From Bacillus sp. 1NLA3E (GTDB taxonomy: Bacteria; Bacillota; Bacilli; Bacillales; Cytobacillaceae): a DNA stretch of 64,000 nucleotides. Positions 53,489 to 64,000 of this stretch are shown one piece after another. The notes below the pieces were generated by a model, which was not told the origin of the DNA, did not search any database, and worked only from the letters and a program-made list of their open reading frames with translations. The translations under genes were made by a program, and so were the position numbers. The stretch spans positions 716,001 to 780,000 of the forward strand of contig NC_021171.1 in assembly GCF_000242895.2 (NCBI RefSeq), given 5' to 3'. The first letter of the stretch is position 1; each line of letters begins with the position of its first letter.

Positions 53489-54046
53489 TTGAAGATATAT
53501 ACAAAAACAGGTGACGCTGGTACAACTTCCTTGGTTTATGGACAACGGGTTCGAAAAGATGATATCAGAGTTGAGGCATATGGGACTTGTGATGAAGCCA
53601 ATTCAATGATTGGACTTGCGTTAAGTTATTTAAAAGGGGAAAATTTTCAAGCGAAAGAATCGATCGAAACTGCATATCATAAAATACAAACTATTCTATT
53701 CCATGTAGGGGCAGAACTTGCAACTCCTCAAGGGAAAGATGTTAAATGGAAGCTGTTACAAATAGATCTTGAAGAAATGGAAAAGCTAATTGATGAGTGG
53801 GATTCCGGACTACCGGCATTAACAAATTTCATTCTCCCTGGAGGGCACCCTTCTGGAGCGGCTTTTCATAGTGCGAGAACCATTGCGCGAAGAGCAGAAA
53901 GATGCTCCGTTAGGATTGAAGATGAGGTTAATCCACTAGTATTAGCTTATTTGAACCGTTTATCTGATTTATTGTTCGTTACGGCAAGATATGTTAATTT
54001 CCAATTGGGAGCAATTGAACATACACTACATAAAGACAACGACTAA
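53489..54046 (+). CDS. PduO-type ATP:cob(I)alamin adenosyltransferase
   Basis: Transfers the adenosyl group of ATP to cob(I)alamin to make coenzyme B12. 185-aa helical protein with the N-terminal motif 'IYTKTGDAGTTSL', 'GTCDEANS' and the C-terminal 'ARTIARRAER' with 'YLNRLSDLLF'. TTG 53489 follows AAAGGGG. Not part of the B. subtilis gene order at this point. Confidence 0.93.
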   Translation: MKIYTKTGDAGTTSLVYGQRVRKDDIRVEAYGTCDEANSMIGLALSYLKGENFQAKESIETAYHKIQTILFHVGAELATPQGKDVKWKLLQIDLEEMEKLIDEWDSGLPALTNFILPGGHPSGAAFHSARTIARRAERCSVRIEDEVNPLVLAYLNRLSDLLFVTARYVNFQLGAIEHTLHKDND

Positions 54047-54081
54047 ATATTATTTGAATATCTATATTAAAGGTTGTTATA

Positions 54082-54128
54082 TTGACAAAAGTATTTGGTA
54101 TTGAGTACACTAATTATAAAGATTATAA
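54082..54128 (+). promoter_or_regulatory. perR promoter with PerR box
   Basis: TTGACA (54082-54087), 18-bp spacer, TACACT (54106-54111), then TTATAAAGATTATAA (54114-54128), which matches the PerR box TTATAATnATTATAA at all but one position. Autorepression by PerR is expected. Confidence 0.88.
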
Positions 54129-54156
54129 TATGAAAATTCTTTTAGAAAAGAGGTGC

Positions 54157-54600
54157 ATGACGGTGTCACAAAATCCGCTTAAAGAAGCGTTGGATACCTT
54201 AAAAGAGACGGGAGTACGTATTACTCCGCAACGTCATGCGATACTTGAATATTTAATAAACTCGATGTTGCACCCAACTGCCGATGATATTTATAAGGCG
54301 TTGGAAGGGAAATTTCCAAATATGAGTGTAGCTACAGTTTATAACAATCTGCGAGTATTTCGTGAAGTTGGTCTTGTAAAAGAATTAACTTTCGGAGATG
54401 CATCTAGTCGATTTGATTTTGTAACTACCCATCATTACCATGTTATTTGTGAAAGTTGCGGTAAAATAGTTGATTTTCATTATCCGGGATTGGATGAAGT
54501 TGAGCAATTAGCTTCACACGTAACAGGATTTAACATAAGTCACCATCGAATGGAAATTTACGGAAGTTGCCCTGATTGCTCGGCTAAGGAAGTCCACTAA
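54157..54600 (+). CDS. perR: Peroxide-responsive repressor PerR
   Basis: Fur-family metal-dependent repressor of peroxide defence. 147 aa. The sequence follows B. subtilis PerR closely ('[17 protein letters not shown]', '[17 protein letters not shown]', 'GDASSRFDF'). Regulatory-site ligands by homology include H39, D87, H93, H95 and D106; the Zn site cysteines are in 'CESC' and 'CPDC'. ATG 54157 follows GAGGTG. The PerR box in front shows autoregulation. Confidence 0.96.
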   Translation: MTVSQNPLKEALDTLKETGVRITPQRHAILEYLINSMLHPTADDIYKALEGKFPNMSVATVYNNLRVFREVGLVKELTFGDASSRFDFVTTHHYHVICESCGKIVDFHYPGLDEVEQLASHVTGFNISHHRMEIYGSCPDCSAKEVH

Positions 54601-54613
54601 AAATATTAATATA

Positions 54614-54647
54614 AAAAAAGGCTGCTGAAATCTGGCAGCCTTTTTTT
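54614..54647 (+). terminator. Terminator of perR
   Basis: AAAGGCTGC and GCAGCCTTT around TGAAATCTG, with further T. Confidence 0.88.
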
Positions 54648-54685
54648 AATGGATAAGAAAGAATCGAAATTTTGAACATAGCTGA

Positions 54686-54717
54686 GTGTCTAGCTCCATA
54701 GCCTTACGCTTTTCTTA
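54686..54717. repeat. Family C repeat remnant, copy C3
   Basis: 'GTGTCTAGCTCC' followed by 'AGCCTTACGCTTTTCTTA': the two ends of the family C element with the middle gone, directly behind the ygzB stop. Confidence 0.65.
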
Positions 54718-54718
54718 A

Positions 54719-55066
54719 TTATGAGTTCTTTCGATTATATTTTTTGTCAAAATCTTTTCCCTCAAGATTCTTATCAAGGGTTAAAGGTTCATTGCAATAC
54801 ATACACATATCAACTCGGCCAAGTACTTTAGTTGTTTTCCCACAGCTAGGACATTCAACTTGAACGGACTTAGTCGAGAGCATCCCAATCCAGAAATAAA
54901 CAACGGTACTAGCAATGATAAATAATAAACCTAGCAGCATAAAACTGGTCATTAAAATTGGTGAATTTCTAAAAAAAATACCCCCGTACATGACGATAAA
55001 CCCGATAAAAATTAAACTTAATGCGAATGTGCGAATTTTATTGATTTTACTAGATATTTTCCCCAT
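54719..55066 (-). CDS. ygzB: UPF0295 membrane protein YgzB
   Basis: 115 aa: two transmembrane helices (about residues 11-31 and 38-62), then a zinc-ribbon-like C-terminal part with CPSC and CMYC. Function unknown. Conserved next to perR and ygxA in Bacillus. Confidence 0.88.
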   Translation of the reverse strand: MGKISSKINKIRTFALSLIFIGFIVMYGGIFFRNSPILMTSFMLLGLLFIIASTVVYFWIGMLSTKSVQVECPSCGKTTKVLGRVDMCMYCNEPLTLDKNLEGKDFDKKYNRKNS

Positions 55067-55217
55067 ATTTGGTCCCCCCTAAAGCTTCAACTTATTATAG
55101 CATTAGCATGGTTTAATGTGGTAATGATTGTATACACTGAAAATGTCCTTGATTTAGGAGGATTTTCTTTTGTGTTGTCGAACTATATACGCTATCTAAA
55201 TTTATGGAGGAATGATC

Positions 55218-56078
55218 ATGAAACACATTCTTCGGCCGATATATCAGGAACGTGCAAGTCAGGCTAATACTCTTGGAGTGTTGATGATAGAGAAGAGAGA
55301 AAATGCCAGTCCAATAACGGATACATTTGACACCGTTTTATTGATTATCGTAAAAGAATCGGAACAGCCTTTATTTGTTAAACACTATAGTTATGAAGAT
55401 AAAAAAGCCGCATTAAATATCGTTAGTGAGACCCAGCTGAATGATTGGCTTCTATTAGGATCTAATCGTAAAGTTCTCGAATGGCTTTTTAATGGACAAA
55501 TTCTATTTGATCGAAATGACTTCATCCACAATTTGAAAGTTGAGCTAAGGGAATTCCCGTTTTATGGACGGAAAATAAAAATGGGAATTGAGTTTGCTAA
55601 ATTAATACGGCGCTATATGGATGGAAAATCCTTTTTTGAAAATGGTCAAAATTTGGATGCTTATAATCATATCGTTCATTCGCTGCACCATTTAGCGCGA
55701 TTGTCAGTTATTGAAAATGGATTTCATCCGGAAATGACAGTTTGGAATCAAGTGAAACAGATTGAACCACAGATCTATAAGCTTTACGAGGAACTGATCA
55801 CTAGTGAGGAAACAATTGAAAAAAGACTGGAATTACTGTTTTTAGCGAGCGAATTTCTCATTCACTCCCGAACACAAATTGGGGCTGCCCATATCATTGA
55901 TACACTTAATGAAAAAGAAATCTGGACTTTTGATGAAATGATTAATCATCCTGAACTAAGTCTTTATTCTGTTGATTTAAGTGTTTTACTTGAATTTTTG
56001 ATCGAAAAAAAATATATCACTGTCGTTACAAAAGAAACGAAAGGTTACGGAGTGTTTCATCGCTACTATAAGGTTTGA
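55218..56078 (+). CDS. ygxA: YgxA nucleotidyltransferase-like protein
   Basis: 286-aa protein with a nucleotidyltransferase-like N-terminal half ('DTFDTVLLIIVKESEQPLFV') and a helical C-terminal half. Catalytic competence cannot be judged here. ATG 55218 lies seven bases behind GGAGG; the ATG at 55212 is too close. Same position as in B. subtilis, directly before the rRNA operon. Confidence 0.9.
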   Translation: MKHILRPIYQERASQANTLGVLMIEKRENASPITDTFDTVLLIIVKESEQPLFVKHYSYEDKKAALNIVSETQLNDWLLLGSNRKVLEWLFNGQILFDRNDFIHNLKVELREFPFYGRKIKMGIEFAKLIRRYMDGKSFFENGQNLDAYNHIVHSLHHLARLSVIENGFHPEMTVWNQVKQIEPQIYKLYEELITSEETIEKRLELLFLASEFLIHSRTQIGAAHIIDTLNEKEIWTFDEMINHPELSLYSVDLSVLLEFLIEKKYITVVTKETKGYGVFHRYYKV

Positions 56079-56109
56079 GAAATCTGTTTGTAAAAAAATA
56101 AAAAAAGTA

Positions 56110-56138
56110 TTGACCTTTTTAAAATTACTTGTTATATT
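56110..56138 (+). promoter_or_regulatory. rRNA promoter P1
   Basis: TTGACC (56110-56115), 17-bp spacer, TATATT (56133-56138). Upstream of the second promoter, as in Bacillus rrn operons. Confidence 0.8.
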
Positions 56139-56207
56139 TATAACCGTCGCTGCGAACGAAATAGACAAAATGAAAAAATATTCGCGGTTGGCGGTTTTAA
56201 AAAGGTG

Positions 56208-56284
56208 TTGACAGTACAAACACTGCATGGTATATTAATAAAGTCGCCTCTGAGAGACGACAAACAAATTGTTCTTTGAAAACT
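56208..56284 (+). promoter_or_regulatory. rRNA promoter P2 and boxA
   Basis: TTGACA (56208-56213), 17-bp spacer, TATATT (56231-56236). Downstream at 56270-56284 is TGTTCTTTGAAAACT, a boxA-type antitermination site. A hairpin with a TTCG loop (about 56319-56345) lies in the 16S leader. Confidence 0.85.
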
Positions 56285-56374
56285 AAACAAACAAACGTCA
56301 ACAATAAATTTTTTTATAGTGTGAATGACTTCGGTCATGACACTAGCCAACGTAACTTTTATGAGTCAATCAAC

Positions 56375-61065
<4,691 letters not shown>

Positions 61066-61184
61066 AAAAACGGTGTTATTAGTTTTACAACTTCTTCTGC
61101 ATTATCTAGTTTTGAGGGAATGAAAATTTCTCTTGCAAAACTTCAAAAAGTCATTATAATAAATAATGTCTTATGAAAATAATA

Positions 61185-61302
<118 letters not shown>

Positions 61303-61319
61303 TGTTTCATTATTATTAT

Positions 61320-61394
61320 TCCGCAGTAGCTCAGTGGTAGAGCATTCGGCTGTTAACCGAACGGTCGTAGGTTCGAGTCCTACCTGCGGAGCCA
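61320..61394 (+). tRNA. tRNA-Asn (GTT)
   Basis: Acceptor TCCGCAG/CTGCGGA, anticodon GTT in 'CTGTTAA', CCA encoded. First of the 16-gene cluster. Confidence 0.97.
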
Positions 61395-61399
61395 TTTTT

Positions 61400-61489
61400 G
61401 GAGAGCTGTCCGAGTGGCCGAAGGAGCACGCTTGGAAAGCGTGTAGGCGGGTAACTGCCTCAAGGGTTCGAATCCCTTGCTCTCCGCCA
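61400..61489 (+). tRNA. tRNA-Ser (GGA)
   Basis: Class II tRNA with long variable arm; acceptor GGAGAGC/GCTCTCC, anticodon GGA, CCA encoded. Confidence 0.97.
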
Positions 61490-61506
61490 CTTTAATTTAT
61501 CTTTTA

Positions 61507-61581
61507 GGCCCCTTGGTCAAGTGGTTAAGACACCTCCCTTTCACGGAGGTAACACGGGTTCGAGTCCCGTAGGGGTCACCA
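61507..61581 (+). tRNA. tRNA-Glu (TTC)
   Basis: Acceptor GGCCCCT/AGGGGTC with one G-T pair, anticodon TTC, CCA encoded. Confidence 0.97.
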
Positions 61582-61586
61582 TATGT

Positions 61587-61662
61587 GGAGGATTAGCTCA
61601 GCTGGGAGAGCATCTGCCTTACAAGCAGAGGGTCGGCGGTTCGAGCCCGTCATCCTCCACCA
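61587..61662 (+). tRNA. tRNA-Val (TAC)
   Basis: Acceptor GGAGGAT/ATCCTCC, anticodon TAC, CCA encoded. Confidence 0.97.
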
Positions 61663-61686
61663 TAAATTTCTTTACTTTTTTATTGT

Positions 61687-61760
<74 letters not shown>

Positions 61761-61763
61761 TTT

Positions 61764-61840
61764 GGTCCGGTAGTTCAGTTGGTTAGAATGCCTGCCTGTC
61801 ACGCAGGAGGTCGCGGGTTCGAGTCCCGTCCGGACCGCCA
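61764..61840 (+). tRNA. tRNA-Asp (GTC)
   Basis: Acceptor GGTCCGG/CCGGACC, anticodon GTC, CCA encoded. Confidence 0.97.
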
Positions 61841-61857
61841 TATTTTTTAAGTTGTTT

Positions 61858-61933
61858 GGCTCAGTAGCTCAGTCGGTAGAGCAAAGGACTGAAAATCCTT
61901 GTGTCGGCGGTTCGATTCCGTCCTGAGCCACCA
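61858..61933 (+). tRNA. tRNA-Phe (GAA)
   Basis: Acceptor GGCTCAG/CTGAGCC, anticodon GAA, CCA encoded. Confidence 0.97.
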
Positions 61934-61951
61934 TTAATTTTTTTAAGCAAT

Positions 61952-62027
61952 GCCGGTGTAGCTCAACTGGTAGAGCAACTGAATCGTAATCAGTAGGTTG
62001 GGGGTTCAAGTCCTCTCGCCGGCACCA
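61952..62027 (+). tRNA. tRNA-Thr (CGT)
   Basis: Acceptor GCCGGTG/CGCCGGC, anticodon stem ACTGA/TCAGT with loop ATCGTAA, giving anticodon CGT. CCA encoded. Confidence 0.93.
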
Positions 62028-62107
62028 TGCAGATAAACCAACTGGTTTTAATGAGGTATACGGTAAGAAGATTTAACACCTATCTATTAAAATTTAATTT
62101 TATATGT

Positions 62108-62192
62108 GGAGGGGTAGCGAAGTGGCTAAACGCGGCGGACTGTAAATCCGCTCCCTCCGGGTTCGGCGGTTCGAATCCGTCCCCCTCCACCA
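62108..62192 (+). tRNA. tRNA-Tyr (GTA)
   Basis: Class II tRNA; acceptor GGAGGGG/CCCCTCC, anticodon GTA, long variable arm, CCA encoded. Confidence 0.96.
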
Positions 62193-62203
62193 TTTAATAA
62201 CTT

Positions 62204-62277
62204 AGGGGTATAGTTTAAAGGTAGAACGAAGGTCTCCAAAACCTTTGGTGTGGGTTCAATTCCTACTACCCCTGCCA
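62204..62277 (+). tRNA. tRNA-Trp (CCA)
   Basis: Acceptor AGGGGTA/TACCCCT, anticodon CCA, CCA tail encoded. Confidence 0.97.
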
Positions 62278-62289
62278 ATTAATTATAAT

Positions 62290-62366
62290 GGCGATTGTGG
62301 CGAAGTGGTTAACGCATCGGATTGTGATTCCGACATTCGTGGGTTCAATTCCCATCAGTCGCCCCA
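62290..62366 (+). tRNA. tRNA-His (GTG)
   Basis: Extra 5' G facing C73, acceptor GCGATTG/CAGTCGC, anticodon GTG, CCA encoded. Confidence 0.96.
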
Positions 62367-62389
62367 TTATACAAAATAATCATGAATAT

Positions 62390-62464
62390 TGGGCTATAGC
62401 CAAGCGGTAAGGCAACGGACTTTGACTCCGTCATTCGTAGGTTCGATCCCTGCTAGCCCAGCCA
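62390..62464 (+). tRNA. tRNA-Gln (TTG)
   Basis: Acceptor TGGGCTA/TAGCCCA, anticodon TTG, CCA encoded. Confidence 0.97.
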
Positions 62465-62468
62465 TTTC

Positions 62469-62543
62469 GCGGAAGTAGTTCAGTGGTAGAACATCACCTT
62501 GCCAAGGTGGGGGTCGCGGGTTCGAATCCCGTCTTCCGCTCCA
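62469..62543 (+). tRNA. tRNA-Gly (GCC)
   Basis: Acceptor GCGGAAG/CTTCCGC, anticodon GCC, CCA encoded. Confidence 0.97.
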
Positions 62544-62559
62544 ATATTTATTTCATTAT

Positions 62560-62633
<74 letters not shown>

Positions 62634-62663
62634 ATTTCTTATAGTTTACTATTTAAGTAATTC

Positions 62664-62749
62664 GCCGGGGTGGCGGAACTGGCAGACGCACAGGACTTAA
62701 AATCCTGCGGTAGGTGACTACCGTACCGGTTCGATTCCGGTCCTCGGCA
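62664..62749 (+). tRNA. tRNA-Leu (TAA)
   Basis: Class II tRNA; acceptor GCCGGGG/CCTCGGC, anticodon TAA, no encoded CCA. Confidence 0.95.
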
Positions 62750-62769
62750 TAGAAACAAATTAATACCGC

Positions 62770-62851
62770 GCCGGTGTGGCGGAATTGGCAGACGCGCACG
62801 ACTCAAAATCGTGTTCCTTCTGGAGTGTCGGTTCGACCCCGACCACCGGTA
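62770..62851 (+). tRNA. tRNA-Leu (CAA)
   Basis: Class II tRNA; acceptor GCCGGTG/CACCGGT, anticodon CAA, no encoded CCA. Last tRNA of the block, followed by a terminator. Confidence 0.95.
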
Positions 62852-62856
62852 TAATA

Positions 62857-62890
62857 TAAAAATCCCTTGTAAATCACAAGGGATTTTTAT
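62857..62890 (+). terminator. Terminator of the rRNA-tRNA operon
   Basis: AAAAATCCCTTGT and ACAAGGGATTTTT around AAATC, T-rich behind. The following 62891-63176 is AT-rich with one weak hairpin (GGAGT/ACTCC near 62961-62978) and no gene I can support. Confidence 0.9.
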
Positions 62891-63176
62891 TTGCCGTTTT
62901 TTAGGAATATATAGGACTTTTTCCGGCATTGTTCGCTCTTATTGAGACTATCAAAAGTAGGAGTTCTTTGTTGGACTCCCTATCGGTCACTCCATCTCTG
63001 TACAGTGATTTTTGCTGTTCTTTTTATTACTTTTTGTTTGCTCAAGCAATGGACTTTTAAAAAAGAGAACGTTAATTTGCTTAGGCATCCCAAAATTATT
63101 GTATAATTTAACAATAAAAATAATTGAAGGGTTTACCTTAATTAAGGAAAAATTAAAAGTGAAAGGAGTACAAGCT

Positions 63177-63695
63177 TTGAAAAAATTTATTATAATAGGC
63201 ATTGGGCTACTAACAGTAGCATTTACCGCTGCTTATATTAACTTTGATAAGTGGAGTTTGGCAACTGTAAGTGATATTAACGCAAGCCCGCAAGACCAGG
63301 CAGTAGCAAAAGCTGAACTAAAAAAAAGATTTGAAGCTAGTACTTCCCAAGGAGAAATGCCTAAGTACGAAAAAAAGAGTGAAGCTCAGCTCCTTCAAGA
63401 AGTACATGGGATGACTCATCAAAAAGTGGCAGCAGAAGAAAAATGGGGTTCGACCGAAATTACCAAAGATAAGGTTCTGAAATTATATAATGTGGTACAA
63501 GAAAAAGAATTTGCCGATTATGAAATTCAGTCTATGTTATTAGATACTCTCGAACCATGGACACATGGAGATTTTAGTAATGCAGTAAGGGCACATAATA
63601 ATATTTGGGATTATCTTCATGGTAATGTTGGTAAAGCCAGTCGTTTATTAACACCTGTGGAAGAACAACGATATATTGAGAAAACCTTACGATGA
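63177..63695 (+). CDS. Membrane-anchored protein of unknown function (DUF6241-like)
   Basis: 172 aa from TTG 63177 (after AAAGGAG). The N-terminal hydrophobic segment (residues 2-20, then 'YINFDKW') looks like an uncleaved signal anchor; the rest is a charged, soluble, helical domain with 'EVHGMTHQKVAAEEKWG' and 'LEPWTHGDFSNAVRAHN'. It resembles proteins labelled DUF6241, which is a weak recollection. Longer in-frame starts upstream lack a ribosome site. Function unknown. Confidence 0.65.
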   Translation: MKKFIIIGIGLLTVAFTAAYINFDKWSLATVSDINASPQDQAVAKAELKKRFEASTSQGEMPKYEKKSEAQLLQEVHGMTHQKVAAEEKWGSTEITKDKVLKLYNVVQEKEFADYEIQSMLLDTLEPWTHGDFSNAVRAHNNIWDYLHGNVGKASRLLTPVEEQRYIEKTLR

Positions 63696-63706
63696 TTAAT
63701 TTTTAA

Positions 63707-63738
63707 AAAAGCGGGGTGGACTATGCTCCGCTTTTAAT
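63707..63738 (+). terminator. Terminator
   Basis: AAAAGCGGGG and CTCCGCTTTT around TGGACTATG (one mismatch), then AATTT. Confidence 0.65.
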
Positions 63739-63855
63739 TTACATCTCTCCTTATAGGTTAAAACAAGGCTTAAAAACTGTTGATCATTAACTTCACACCT
63801 TTTCTTTCCAACTTCATAAAATGTCTTTTAGGTAGGTATAGAAGAGGTGAAACCC

Positions 63856-64000
63856 TTGCAGAACGTTAATTATGATCAAACACAAACAATAAACTCTAGA
63901 GTACAATTGAAATATCAACTTATCGATCTGTACAATGAAATTGTGAAAAAGGTAAATGAAACGAATGCTCAGTTTACTACCATTCAAAAGGTACCGATGA
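63856..64000 (+). CDS. Unidentified gene, truncated at window end
   Basis: Open frame from TTG 63856 (GAGGTG upstream) to the edge, 48 codons read: MQNVNYDQTQTINSRVQL, then a charged helical stretch. Not recognised. The Shine-Dalgarno site and codon use favour a real gene, but the 3' part is missing. Confidence 0.45.
   Translation, partial: MQNVNYDQTQTINSRVQLKYQLIDLYNEIVKKVNETNAQFTTIQKVPM

Overview
The window is chromosomal DNA of a spore-forming Bacillaceae bacterium. The evidence is sspK, a gamma-type SASP gene, coat-F-like genes, perR, fabL, Firmicute-type Shine-Dalgarno sites (GGAGG) and an rRNA/tRNA block in the order of the Bacillus subtilis rrnD-trnD locus. The gene order from about 31.3 kb to 62.9 kb (yfhD, yfhE, recX, yfhH, sspK, yfhJ, yfhP, mutY, yfhS, fabL, sspE, ygaB, ygaC, ygaD, ygaE-like, gsaB, bcp, perR, ygzB, ygxA, 16S-23S-5S, 16 tRNAs) follows B. 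subtilis, with insertions: a glutamate synthase, two coat-F-like genes, an ABC-2 exporter, a K+ channel and a PduO-type adenosyltransferase. Dispersed repeats and overall style suggest a Neobacillus/Mesobacillus-like genus, but that is inference.

The left 31 kb is accessory DNA arranged as modules. (1) The ribose operon rbs(R)KDACB, 1-4.8 kb. (2) A DUF3784-type membrane protein. (3) A MarR regulator with a clear operator and promoter, and a heterodimeric ABC multidrug exporter, 5.9-10.3 kb. (4) A LysR regulator divergent from a nine-gene unit, 10.6-20.1 kb, resembling the E. coli ydjXYZ-ynjABCDEF cluster: a YdjY-like Cys-rich lipoprotein, a VTT membrane protein, a flippase-like membrane protein, a GrdB-family protein, a small membrane protein, a split YnjBCD-type ABC importer and a YnjF-like CDP-alcohol phosphatidyltransferase. 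The GrdB-family gene is interrupted by an in-frame TGA at 15015-15017, at the first position of a CxxC-like motif. A perfect 8-bp hairpin with a GUG loop follows at bacterial-SECIS distance. I interpret it as a selenoprotein (Sec159), which makes this module a candidate selenium-linked system. (5) An aminoethylphosphonate (AEP) gene cluster, 20.3-31.0 kb: a spermidine-synthase-like enzyme, an N-formylglutamate-amidohydrolase-like protein, a giant amidoligase/ATP-grasp fusion, a MurF-like ligase, PEP mutase, phosphonopyruvate decarboxylase, a nucleotidyltransferase/AEP-transaminase fusion (PntC type, predicted to make CMP-AEP) and a NUDIX hydrolase. This looks like an uncharacterised pathway that builds an amide-linked, phosphonate-bearing product.

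Copies of one 16-bp-armed palindromic repeat (family A) sit at the borders between modules 1/2, 2/3, 3/4 and 4/5. I saw none in the conserved right half. Two copies of a ~187-bp element with inverted ends (family B) and three copies or remnants of a GC-rich element (family C) are also present. At the junction of accessory and core DNA (31088-31214) lies a dense DnaA-box cluster: five perfect TTATCCACA sites and two 8/9 matches in 127 bp.

The right end holds a full rRNA operon with tandem promoters and boxA-like sites, then 16 tRNA genes in B. subtilis trnD order, a DUF-type secreted or membrane protein and the truncated start of another gene.
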